Under the pieces are notes generated by a model. It saw only the letters and a list, made by a program, of their open reading frames with translations. It did no database searches and had not been told where the DNA came from. Below, one piece after another: positions 23,116 to 30,663 of a DNA stretch of 40,062 bases. The translations under genes and the position numbers were made by a program. The DNA comes from Phycisphaerales bacterium (GTDB lineage: Bacteria > Planctomycetota > Phycisphaerae > Phycisphaerales > UBA1924), in contig JAJDDG010000032.1 in assembly GCA_029260435.1 (NCBI GenBank), forward strand, positions 1 through 40,062, written 5' to 3'. Each line of letters opens with the position of its first letter. The stretch's first letter is position 1.

Positions 23116-24300
23116 TCATCGTAGCTTGATCGAAGCGAGGCCGATGAGGACGAGGAGGATCGAGACGATCCAGAGTCGGACAACGACGCGCTGCTCGGGC
23201 CAGCCGCCCATGTGGAGGTGCCAGTGGTACGGGGCGCAGCGGAAGATGCGTTTGCCTTTGGTGTGCTTGTAGTAGGCGACCTGGAGGACAACTGATCCGA
23301 TTTCGAGGATGAAGACGCCGCACATGATGAAGACGACGATTTCCTGGCGGATGACAAGTGCGATGTATGCGATGAGCCCGCCGAGGCAGAGCGAGCCGGT
23401 GTCGCCCATGAATACATGGGCTGGGGAGCAGTTCCACCAGAGGAAACCGAGACAGGCGCCGGCGATGGCGGCGGCGACGATGGCGAGTTCGGCGGAGGTG
23501 GAGATGTATGGCACGAGGAGGTCGTGGGCGGTGGAGTCGGTGCCGGCGATGACGCACAGCGCGACGAGGCCCAGCGCGACGGCGGCGGTGATGCCGGAGG
23601 CGAGTCCGTCCATGCCGTCGGTGATGTTGACGGCATTGGACATGCCGGTCATGAAGAGGGTGCCGACGGCGATGTAGATGCCCATGGGCAGGAAGATGAG
23701 TCCTGCCATGGGCTCGGATTGGAGGCGGTTGTCGAAGGTTTTCTGGAAGGGGAGGTTGAGCACGTGGCCCAGCACGCGCTGGCCTTGTTCGGGGCCGTCC
23801 ATCGCGAAGCGGTATGCGAAGAAGGAGACGAGGGCGCTGATGCCGAGCTGGAAGACGAGTTTTTCCCAGGCGTAAAGCCCCTGGCGGGAGGAGCCGGGTC
23901 GAGAGGCGGCGGTGAGCTTGAGCCAGTCGTCTGCCCCCCCCACCCCCGCCATCCACACCAACACCAACAAAGCCATTTGGGTGTAGCGGTTGACGGGGTC
24001 GCCGAAGAGGAGGACCGCGGAGGCGATCGCGGCGGCGATGAGTACGCCGCCCATGGTTGGTGTGTTCTGCTTTGATGCGAGTGCGGCGTCGAGCGCGGCG
24101 ACATCGAACTTTGCCTGATCACCGATTTTCTTTGCACGGAGCCAGGCGATAACGGGTTTGCCCATGAAGACGACGACGAGGAAGCTGGCGAGCGCGGCGC
24201 CGAAGATGCGGAAGCCGAGCTGGTCGAGCACCATGACGAGCTTGTCGAGCAGGTCGATGCCGAGGAGGGCGTTGAGTTTCTGGAGAAAGATGTAGAGCAT
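23116..24300 (-). CDS. mraY: Phospho-N-acetylmuramoyl-pentapeptide-transferase
   Basis: A 394-residue integral membrane enzyme that links UDP-MurNAc-pentapeptide to undecaprenyl phosphate to give lipid I. Ten helices are expected. Signature sites: KKIGDQ...KQNTPTMGGVLI, GADDWLKL (catalytic Asp pair), NAVNITDGMDGLASG, and HVFMGDTGSLCLGG. The final helices contain FRCAPYHWHLHMGGWPEQRVVVRLW, with the conserved HHHFE-like histidine loop. The start ATG at 24300 lies nine bases after the murF stop. It uses the UppS product made by the gene at 10152. Confidence 0.95.
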   Translation of the reverse strand: MLYIFLQKLNALLGIDLLDKLVMVLDQLGFRIFGAALASFLVVVFMGKPVIAWLRAKKIGDQAKFDVAALDAALASKQNTPTMGGVLIAAAIASAVLLFGDPVNRYTQMALLVLVWMAGVGGADDWLKLTAASRPGSSRQGLYAWEKLVFQLGISALVSFFAYRFAMDGPEQGQRVLGHVLNLPFQKTFDNRLQSEPMAGLIFLPMGIYIAVGTLFMTGMSNAVNITDGMDGLASGITAAVALGLVALCVIAGTDSTAHDLLVPYISTSAELAIVAAAIAGACLGFLWWNCSPAHVFMGDTGSLCLGGLIAYIALVIRQEIVVFIMCGVFILEIGSVVLQVAYYKHTKGKRIFRCAPYHWHLHMGGWPEQRVVVRLWIVSILLVLIGLASIKLR

Positions 24301-24309
24301 GCGGTGGTG

Positions 24310-25740
24310 TTACCGGGCGGTTGCGGCGGCGCGGGCTTCGATGGCGCGAGCGATGCGCTCGAGCGAGAGGGAGCGGGAGGCCTTGATGAGTACGGCGTCG
24401 CCCGGTTCGATGCGGGCGGCGATGCGCTGGCACTGGGATTCGTCGAGAGAAGAGAGGATGATCTGGGTGATATCGGGGTGGGCCTTTTCGATCGGGTAGG
24501 CGATGTGGGGTGCGTGCTGCCCGATCGCGACGAGGAGATCGGGTTTGAGGTTGGCAGCGATGCAGCGGCCGATCTCTTCGTGCATCTGTATTGCGTGATC
24601 GCCGAGTTCGAGCATGTCACCGATGATGATGATGCGGCGAGCGTGGTCTTTGGTGAGTTCGGTGAAGGTGACGATTGCGGCGCGCATGGAATCGGGGTTG
24701 GCGTTGTAGGCGTCGCAGAAGATTGAGATATCTGCGGCGCGGGTGTGCTGGAGGCGCATGGGCGCGGGCTCGAGGGATTCGAGCGCGGTGGCGGTCTGGG
24801 TGTCTGTCATCCCTGCGTCGCGGGCGATGGCGAATGCGCAGAGGGCGTTGATGGCGTTGTGTTTGCCGGGGGTGGGCAGGGTGAAGTTGGTTTTATCATC
24901 TATGGTGCCCTTGGTGACGGGGTTGGCGTCTCTCCACTCCTGGGATGAAGCGGAGAGGCGGATATCCGCATCGGGCAGTTCGCCAAAGGTGATGACGCGT
25001 GGCACGGGGGCGAGGGCGTCGGCGAAGCCATCGGTGAAGGAGGCGGGCACGATCGCGAGCGCGCCGGGTGCAAGGTGGTGGAAGATCGAGGCTTTCTCGG
25101 CGAGGAGTGCGTCGAATGAATCGAAGCGGCCGGCGTGGGCGCGGCCGAGGGAGGTGAGCACGGCGATATCGGGTTGGCATGTTGCGGCGAGGAGGGCGAT
25201 CTCTCCGGGGTTGGAGGTGCCCATTTCGCAGATGAGGAAGTCGTCTGTCGGCTTGGCGGCGAGGACGGTGAGGGGGAGGCCCACGTGGTTGTTGAAACTT
25301 TTTTTGCTCGCGCAGACGTTGAATTGAGAAGCGAGCGCGGCTTGGATGAGGCGGACGGTGGTGGTTTTGCCGTTTGAGCCGGTGACTGCGATGACGCGGG
25401 TGTTGGTAAGCGATTTACGATAAGCGGCGGCGAGGGCGAGGAGGGCGACGTTTGTGTCGGGTACGCACAGCACGGAGCAACCCTGGTGGGCGTCGGCCTG
25501 CACGACGGCGGGATGGTTGGGGTTGTCGGCGAGGATGATGCGGGCGCCTGCTTGTGCTGCCAGGCGAGCGAAGTCGTGGGCGTCGTGGTGCTCGCCATGG
25601 AGGGGGATGAAGAGATCGCCCGGCGCGATGGTGCGGGTGTCTGTTGAGACGGCGGCGGTTGGGGAGGCGTCTGCTGGTGGATTGGAGAGCCACTTGCCTG
25701 CGACTGCCTGCTGGATATTTGCTGGGGCAAAGAAGTTCAT
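24310..25740 (-). CDS. murF: UDP-N-acetylmuramoyl-tripeptide--D-alanyl-D-alanine ligase
   Basis: A 476-residue cytoplasmic Mur ligase that adds D-Ala-D-Ala. The N-terminal domain has VSTDTRTIAPGDLFIPLHGE; the ATP site is VTGSNGKTTTV; SFNNHVGLPLT and EMGTSNPGEI bind substrate; the C-terminal domain holds CDAYNANPDSMRAAI and IIGDMLELGDHA. ATG 25740 overlaps the murE stop (ATGA), so translation is coupled. Together with murE and mraY it gives three successive steps of lipid I synthesis, and shows this planctomycete makes peptidoglycan. Confidence 0.95.
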   Translation of the reverse strand: MNFFAPANIQQAVAGKWLSNPPADASPTAAVSTDTRTIAPGDLFIPLHGEHHDAHDFARLAAQAGARIILADNPNHPAVVQADAHQGCSVLCVPDTNVALLALAAAYRKSLTNTRVIAVTGSNGKTTTVRLIQAALASQFNVCASKKSFNNHVGLPLTVLAAKPTDDFLICEMGTSNPGEIALLAATCQPDIAVLTSLGRAHAGRFDSFDALLAEKASIFHHLAPGALAIVPASFTDGFADALAPVPRVITFGELPDADIRLSASSQEWRDANPVTKGTIDDKTNFTLPTPGKHNAINALCAFAIARDAGMTDTQTATALESLEPAPMRLQHTRAADISIFCDAYNANPDSMRAAIVTFTELTKDHARRIIIIGDMLELGDHAIQMHEEIGRCIAANLKPDLLVAIGQHAPHIAYPIEKAHPDITQIILSSLDESQCQRIAARIEPGDAVLIKASRSLSLERIARAIEARAAATAR

Positions 25741-27284
25741 TGCGCGGGCTCCGAATCTGGGTGCGCTGCGGCCCACGCTTTGAGGGCGTCGCGCGCGACA
25801 TCGGCGTCGGAGAATGGGATGCTGATCTGGCCGCCGGTTCCGTCGGGGAGGAACTGGATTTTTTCGTGTCCTTTGCCAGCGATGAGGACGGTATCTCCCG
25901 GCTCGGCGCTGGCGATCGTGTGGTGGATCGCGGCGGCGCGGTCTGGGTAGATCTCGGCGCGCTGCTGCCACTGGGGGGACATGCCCGCGAGGATGTCCTT
26001 GATGATGCTCGACGGGCTCTCGGTGTGGGCGTCGTTGACGGTGACGATGATTTCGTCGGCGTGGTTGCAGACGACGGCGGCGGAGCGGGGGCGCTTTTCT
26101 TTGTCGCGGTCGCCGCCGCAGCCGAAGCAGACATGCAGTTTGCCTCGGAGGGTCGGTTTCACGGCGGAGAGTGTTTTATCGAGCGCGTCGTCGGTGTGGG
26201 CGTAGTCCACGAAAACTCGGATGGGCGTGGGCGTATCGGGGATGGTGATCGGTTCGAGACGCCCCGGCGGGAGATGGAGGTCTGGGAGCGCGGCGTCGAT
26301 GGTTGCTGGATCGATGGCGAGGGCGTGCGCGGCGGCGACGGCCTGGAGGCAGTTCATGAGGTTGTGTGCGCCGAAGAAACGGACGGATTGGGTGATGGTT
26401 CCCCACGGGCCGGTGAGTTCGATCTCGGTGCACGCGGCGCCCTGGGCGTGTGGGCGGTGCTCGATGATGCGCGCAGTGCAGTCGGCGGGGGTGGTTGGTT
26501 CGAGGGAGCAGGTGAGCAGGTTTTCGTCGAGGACGTTTGCGGCGATGTCGCGGGCGCGGGGGTCGTCGGCGTTGATGATCGCGGTTGCGCCGGGGGCAGA
26601 CTGGGTGAAGAGGATGGACTTTGCTCTGGCGTATTCGTCCATCGAGTTGTGGTAGTCGAGGTGCTCACCGGTGAGGTTGGTGAAAATCGCGGCGTCGAAG
26701 CGGAGCGCGGCGAGGCGGCGCTGGGCGAGGGCGTGGGAGGAAGCTTCGATAACTGCGTGTGTGTAGGCGGCGTCGCGCATGTTGGCGAGGGCGTGGGAGA
26801 TTTCGATTGAGCCGGGCGTGGTGAGGGTTGCGTCTGCGCATTCGATGGCGTCGTCGATGCAGACGGTGCCGATGAGGCCGGCGCGTTTGCGGGGGTAGTT
26901 GAGGAGCTGGTGGAGGAAGTGGCAGACGGTGGTTTTGCCGTTGGTGCCCGTGACACCGACGAGAGAGAGGGCGCTGGCTGGGGAGTTGAAGAATCGCTCG
27001 GCGAGGATGGCCTGGTCTCTGGGGACATCCGGCGAGGAGAGGAACGCGGCGGGGGAGGGGGTTGGTCGCTGGACATCGGGGCGACAGAGGACTGCGACGG
27101 CGCCGCGGTCGATGGCTTCGGGGATGTGGTCGCAGGCATCGAACTTCAGGCCCTTGCGGGCGATGAAGAGTGAGCCGGGAACGACGGTGCGGGAGTCTTC
27201 GGTGATGTCGCAGATGCGCGCGGCGGCGAGCGCTGGCGTTGCCAGGTGTATCTCGGTGCCTGCGATGAGTTGGTCGAGCTGCAT
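25737..27284 (-). CDS. murE: UDP-N-acetylmuramoyl-L-alanyl-D-glutamate ligase (MurE) with altered specificity motif
   Basis: A 515-residue Mur ligase adding the third, diamino acid of the stem peptide. Clear sites: ITEDSRTVVPGSLFIARKG, GVTGTNGKTTVCHFL, FTNLTGEHLDYHNSMDEYA, ADDPRARDIA, VDYAHTDDALDKTL and FGCGGDRDKEKRP. At the position where meso-diaminopimelate enzymes read DNPR (as in TSDNPRxEDP), this protein reads NDAH (residues 417-420, in VTVNDAHTESP). The Arg that grips the diamino acid carboxylate is thus missing; the third residue added may not be meso-DAP, or recognition differs. ATG 27284 has only a weak ribosome-binding site. queA lies 102 bases upstream on the same strand. Confidence 0.93.
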   Translation of the reverse strand: MQLDQLIAGTEIHLATPALAAARICDITEDSRTVVPGSLFIARKGLKFDACDHIPEAIDRGAVAVLCRPDVQRPTPSPAAFLSSPDVPRDQAILAERFFNSPASALSLVGVTGTNGKTTVCHFLHQLLNYPRKRAGLIGTVCIDDAIECADATLTTPGSIEISHALANMRDAAYTHAVIEASSHALAQRRLAALRFDAAIFTNLTGEHLDYHNSMDEYARAKSILFTQSAPGATAIINADDPRARDIAANVLDENLLTCSLEPTTPADCTARIIEHRPHAQGAACTEIELTGPWGTITQSVRFFGAHNLMNCLQAVAAAHALAIDPATIDAALPDLHLPPGRLEPITIPDTPTPIRVFVDYAHTDDALDKTLSAVKPTLRGKLHVCFGCGGDRDKEKRPRSAAVVCNHADEIIVTVNDAHTESPSSIIKDILAGMSPQWQQRAEIYPDRAAAIHHTIASAEPGDTVLIAGKGHEKIQFLPDGTGGQISIPFSDADVARDALKAWAAAHPDSEPAQ

Positions 27285-27386
27285 GATCCGGGAGGGTTCC
27301 TCGCGCGCACAATCACACCTCGTGGGAGTGCCCGCGTAGAGGCATTATCGACGGGATCGGGGGGGCGTGGGCAGATTTCGGGGGTG

Positions 27387-28496
27387 CTAGGGGAGGAAGA
27401 GCATGGCGTCGCCGTAGGAGAAAAACCGGTACTCAAGGCGGGCTGCTTCTGCGTAGAGATCGAGGATCCGTGGGAGGCCTTCGGGCAGGAGCGCTGCGAC
27501 GAGGGCGAGCAGGGTCGAGCGGGGCTGATGGAAGTTGGTGATGAGGGCATCGATGGCCTGGAATTGGTAGCCCGGGAGGATCATGAGGTTGGTGGCCCCC
27601 CACCCCCCCACGCCCCCCCACACGCCCCCCCCTCCACACCCATCCGCCCCGGCCCATTCATTGAGCGCTATCGATTCAAGAGCCCGCGCGGTCGTGGTGC
27701 CAACGGCGACGACTCGGTTGCCGGCGGCGCGAGTTTGTTCGATCGCGCGGCGGGTGGCTTCGGGGACGAGGTATCGCTCGGTGTGGATCGGGTGGTCTTC
27801 GACGGACTCGGTTTCGATGGGTTTGAAAGTGCCCGCGCCGACATCGAGGGTGACTTCGGCGGTTGCGATGCCCTTTGCTTCCAAGCGGGAGAGGAGCTTC
27901 GGGGTGAAGTGCAGGCCGGCGGTTGGTGCGGCGACGGAAGCGCCGCGGTCGGCGTAGACACACTGGTACCAGTCGCGGTCGAGAGCATCGTCGATCTCGA
28001 TTTCGGATGCGCGGCGAGCGGCGGTGATATACGGGGGGAGGGGTGTTGCGCCGATGCCCGACAGGATCGCGTGAGGATCGGGGTTTTCGGCTTCGATGCG
28101 GAGGAGCCATGCGTCTTCGTCGCGCTCGATGAGTTCGGCGGTGATCGGCGGGTTGTCCTGCAAGATGAGGCGCTGGGCGGAGCGGAGGCGACCGTTGGAC
28201 TTGAGGAGGCAGCGCCAGGTGTTGGGAGCGGGCGCGGAGAGGAACAGGCCCTGGACCTTGCCGCCGGTGTCTTCGCGGCGGGCGGAGATTCTGGCGGGGA
28301 GGACGCGGGTGCGGTTGGTGACGAGGAGGTCGCCCGGGTTGAGGAGGTCGGTGATCTGGTTGAAGACGAGGTGCTGGCGGGCGGCGGGGTTCGATCGCGA
28401 GACCACGAGGAGGCGGGCGCTATCGCGGGGTTCGGCGGGGCGGGTGGCGATCCGCGCGGGATCGAGGGAGTATTGGAGATCGGCGGTCGCGAGCAT
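27387..28496 (-). CDS. queA: S-adenosylmethionine:tRNA ribosyltransferase-isomerase
   Basis: A 369-residue enzyme that makes epoxyqueuosine in tRNA from preQ1 and AdoMet. Conserved sites: YSLDPARIATRPAEPRD, LVTNRTRVLPARI, DDALDRDWYQCVYADRGASV, AAPTAGLHFTP, EVTLDVGAGTFKPIE, MHTE-like IHTERYLV, VVAVGTTTARALES, and PGYQFQAIDALITNFHQPRS. Between ALESIALNEW and NLMILPGY it has an insertion of about 20 mostly glycine/tryptophan residues, encoded by very G-rich DNA. ATG 28496 is preferred; TTG 28535 would add 13 residues. The neighbouring mur genes suggest only a shared transcript, not a shared pathway. Confidence 0.93.
   Translation of the reverse strand: MLATADLQYSLDPARIATRPAEPRDSARLLVVSRSNPAARQHLVFNQITDLLNPGDLLVTNRTRVLPARISARREDTGGKVQGLFLSAPAPNTWRCLLKSNGRLRSAQRLILQDNPPITAELIERDEDAWLLRIEAENPDPHAILSGIGATPLPPYITAARRASEIEIDDALDRDWYQCVYADRGASVAAPTAGLHFTPKLLSRLEAKGIATAEVTLDVGAGTFKPIETESVEDHPIHTERYLVPEATRRAIEQTRAAGNRVVAVGTTTARALESIALNEWAGADGCGGGGVWGGVGGWGATNLMILPGYQFQAIDALITNFHQPRSTLLALVAALLPEGLPRILDLYAEAARLEYRFFSYGDAMLFLP
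27596..27642 (-). repeat. G-rich tract inside queA (G-quadruplex candidate)
   Basis: Read on the minus (coding) strand it has runs of 8, 7, 7 and 6 G separated by two to five bases. It encodes the glycine-rich insertion of QueA. Four runs of this kind can fold into a G-quadruplex, and the long homopolymers are prone to slippage that would frameshift queA. Confidence 0.65.
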
Positions 28497-28618
28497 GATG
28501 CGGAGGATCACCACGATGATGCGGGGACGCAACACAGGTCTTCGGGGCGCGTGCTGAGTGGGGAGTTGCGGGGCACGGGCGCCACCCTTATCGGGGGGTG
28601 CGATGGCACGGGTCTTAC

Positions 28619-28978
28619 ATGGTGGAGGGTATGGAGACAGGCCCGGTACACGACCACTCTCGGTGGGCGCACAGAGATATTTCTGCGCCCAATGGTCGGG
28701 TTGCGCCGGTGGATCGGGTGCGGGCGTGGCCCGTGTATGGGGATTACATCGGGGCTCAGAATCGTCGGCTGGGGGCGCTCGCGCTCGAGGTGGATGCTGT
28801 CACGCCGGGGGTTAAGCGTGCGCGAGATGGGGATACATGGGAAGCACCAGAGTTTGGTGGGGTTGCACTCGGGGACGTGCCTGTTGCGCCTGTTCGGGAA
28901 CGGGCTCAGAGCACGCGCGTGCAAACGGTGCAGCAGCGGCTTGCGCCAACGGGGCGGCTTGTGGATGTGCTTGCGTAG
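28619..28978 (+). CDS. Hypothetical protein
   Basis: A 119-residue protein (ATG 28619; ATG 28631 is an alternative). It has mixed, plausible composition with no membrane segment or signal: GPVHDHSRWAHRDISAPNGR, then Arg/Val/Ala-rich text ending RLAPTGRLVDVLA. No family recognised. It is divergent from queA and convergent with the small membrane protein gene at 28980, one base apart. The opposite strand is also open here but reads as His/Arg/Pro-rich noise. Moderately sure it is real. Confidence 0.5.
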   Translation: MVEGMETGPVHDHSRWAHRDISAPNGRVAPVDRVRAWPVYGDYIGAQNRRLGALALEVDAVTPGVKRARDGDTWEAPEFGGVALGDVPVAPVRERAQSTRVQTVQQRLAPTGRLVDVLA

Positions 28979-28979
28979 T

Positions 28980-29231
28980 TCAGGAACAGCACTTCGAGGA
29001 GGGGGATTCGGCGCGGATGAGGCGCTCGCCTTCGTCGGCGGAGATCGATCCTTCGGCGATGTAGGCTGCGATCTCGCGGCGCGTAATCTCGATGTGGCGG
29101 GCTTTGATGACGCCGATGACCGAGGTGATTGTGATGATAATCAGAGCAAACGTGAGCCCGGCGGCGATAGCGAAGACGGGGATGATCAGCCCGGGTTCGT
29201 TTTCAAGGATATCTGCGAAAGCCTGCATCAT
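28980..29231 (-). CDS. Small membrane protein, paralogue 1
   Basis: An 83-residue protein. ATG 29231 follows AGGAGG. One membrane helix (about residues 14-40, LIIPVFAIAAGLTFALIII), a basic linker, then ITRREIAAYIAEGSISADEGERLIR, an amphipathic helix-turn-helix like the SHOCT-type short domain, and a CC-containing tail (SSKCCS). Its close relative lies 21 bases upstream, so the pair arose by tandem duplication. Related short proteins are seen near PspC-like genes in planctomycetes, but no such gene is here. Function unknown. Confidence 0.75.
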   Translation of the reverse strand: MMQAFADILENEPGLIIPVFAIAAGLTFALIIITITSVIGVIKARHIEITRREIAAYIAEGSISADEGERLIRAESPSSKCCS

Positions 29232-29252
29232 TGGTGATCCTCCTATATAGGG

Positions 29253-29474
29253 TCAGGCGTTGTCGCTATCCGGGCCTGAGCGCATGAGACGCTCGCCCTG
29301 CTCGGGGGTCATTGAACCCTCGGCGATGTAGGCGGCGATCTCGCGGCGGGATGCTTCGCGCTTGGATGTGCGGATGACGTCTTTGATGGCGCTGGTGATG
29401 ATGGCGACGATGGCGATGGTTCCGCCGACGGTCCAGAGCATGTTGTCGGCCAATGCGTGGAGCAGTTCGTCCAT
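29253..29474 (-). CDS. Small membrane protein, paralogue 2
   Basis: A 73-residue protein. ATG 29474 follows GGGAGG with six-base spacing. One membrane helix (TVGGTIAIVAIITSAI) and then SRREIAAYIAEGSMTPEQGERLMR, matching paralogue 1 in the REIAAYIAEGS core and the GERL(I/M)R end. It lacks the cysteine tail. Both probably form one operon and could assemble together at the membrane. Confidence 0.75.
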   Translation of the reverse strand: MDELLHALADNMLWTVGGTIAIVAIITSAIKDVIRTSKREASRREIAAYIAEGSMTPEQGERLMRSGPDSDNA

Positions 29475-29732
29475 TTGAATCCTCCCTCGATCGATTCAAT
29501 ACCTGATCTCTACGATTGTATTCGGGAACGGGGGTGGCGTCTTTCACCCCCCCCCCCACTCCCCCACACACACCCCAGTTCCCAACTCCCCCGCATCTCT
29601 CGACTCTTCCTCGATCTGGCGGTAGTCTCACCCGGTCATGGACGGGGGAGCAGGGGAATGGGTTGATCGATTAGACTTTGCCCGCCTCGGCGTGATGGCT
29701 GTTCTTACCTGTCAGGAATCTGGAATCGGATT
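29475..29732. other. Intergenic region with an 11-base C tract
   Basis: This 258-base divergent region should hold the promoter of the cation-homeostasis cluster. A C-rich stretch (29547-29580) includes 11 consecutive C (29547-29557); the opposite strand has G runs able to form a quadruplex. TAGACT at 29672-29677 could be a -10 element, but no -35 element matches. Confidence 0.5.
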
Positions 29733-30197
29733 ATGCAGATTGCCCCGCTATTGAAACTTGAGTGTGTGATCTGCGTCGAGGGGCGGGTGGCGCGCGACGA
29801 GCTGCTGGGGATGATCGCCCAGCGTGCGGCTGCGGCGTCGGGGACGCTGGCGGCGGATGCGATTTTCGCGGGGATGATGACTCGGGAAGAACAGATGGCG
29901 ACGGCGACGCCTGAGGGTGTGGCGTTCCCGCATACGCTGCTTGAGGGTGTGGACGAAACGATGGTGATCGCTTGCCAGGTGCGGAGCGGTGTGTCATTTG
30001 CAGCGGGCAAGCACCCGGACAGCACGATGGTGTTTGCGATGGTGGGGAGCAAGGATCGGCCGTTCGAGCATGTGCGGCTGTTGGCGCGGCTCGCGCAGAT
30101 TGCTCAGGAGGAGGGGGTATTGGAACGGATGCGGGGAGCGGCGGACGAGGCAGCACTGTACGAGATGCTGCTCGAAGAGGACCGCGCGCATGGTTGA
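29733..30197 (+). CDS. PTS EIIA-Ntr-like (PtsN-like) protein
   Basis: A 154-residue cytoplasmic protein of the EIIA fructose/nitrogen type. The family phosphorylation site is GVAFPHTLLEG (His67), equivalent to GIAIPH in PtsN. VFAMVGSKDRPFEHVRLLARLAQI is the usual following segment. There are no EIIB or EIIC domains and no ptsI or ptsH nearby, so it is regulatory rather than a sugar transporter part. In E. coli, PtsN controls potassium transport through TrkA and KdpD. Here it is the first gene of a cluster of cation antiporters, which fits that kind of role. Its stop overlaps the start of the PII-like gene. Confidence 0.87.
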   Translation: MQIAPLLKLECVICVEGRVARDELLGMIAQRAAAASGTLAADAIFAGMMTREEQMATATPEGVAFPHTLLEGVDETMVIACQVRSGVSFAAGKHPDSTMVFAMVGSKDRPFEHVRLLARLAQIAQEEGVLERMRGAADEAALYEMLLEEDRAHG

Positions 30198-30570
30198 TCC
30201 CTCGGGCGAAGCTATTGATCAGGGCGCGGGTGGTGCGCCGTCGCGCAGTACGGATCGGGTGGCGCTGGTGATGATCATCCCGGATCCGCAGGTGCTGGAT
30301 GTGATCGTGACGGCGCTGGTGGATCTGGGGGTTGCGGCGACGATCATCGAATCGAAGGGGCTGATGACGCTGCTGCGGGAGGAGATGCCGATCTTTGGTG
30401 GGCTGACGGCGATGTTGCCCCAGACGAGTGGTGGGAAGGTGATTCTGTCTGTGGCGACGGCGGAGGTGAGCGGGAAGGTGATGGACTTCATCGAGGAGAA
30501 GATGAAAAAGGGGCAGCGGCCGATCGCGTTTACGCTTCCGATCGGGGAGTTGATCGGGCTGCGTCAATAA
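30190..30570 (+). CDS. PII-like small signalling protein
   Basis: A 126-residue protein. After a disordered start, the segment ALVMIIPDPQVLDVIVTAL begins a ferredoxin-like PII fold; GVAATIIESKGLMTLL leads into a loop (REEMPIFGGLTAMLPQTSGG) in place of the classic T-loop, and KVILSVATAEVSGKVMDFIEE completes the fold. It lacks the uridylylation tyrosine of GlnB. PII-like proteins of this type often sense nucleotides (cyclic di-AMP or adenine nucleotides) and control transporters beside them. ATG 30190 overlaps the EIIA stop by eight bases, indicating coupled translation. Ligand unknown. Confidence 0.72.
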   Translation: MVDPSGEAIDQGAGGAPSRSTDRVALVMIIPDPQVLDVIVTALVDLGVAATIIESKGLMTLLREEMPIFGGLTAMLPQTSGGKVILSVATAEVSGKVMDFIEEKMKKGQRPIAFTLPIGELIGLRQ

Positions 30571-30663
30571 TCGACAATGTGACCCGGTGACTCCTCCCCC
30601 ACACCGCTCGCCTGCTGTGTCGTGCATGCGGGCGGATCGTGTGCACTTGAATCGATTTCTGGC

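Noticed and set aside
28508..28924. Minus-strand frame of 138 codons opposite the hypothetical gene at 28619
   Set aside because: His/Arg/Pro-rich composition typical of a reverse frame; the plus-strand product looks more protein-like.
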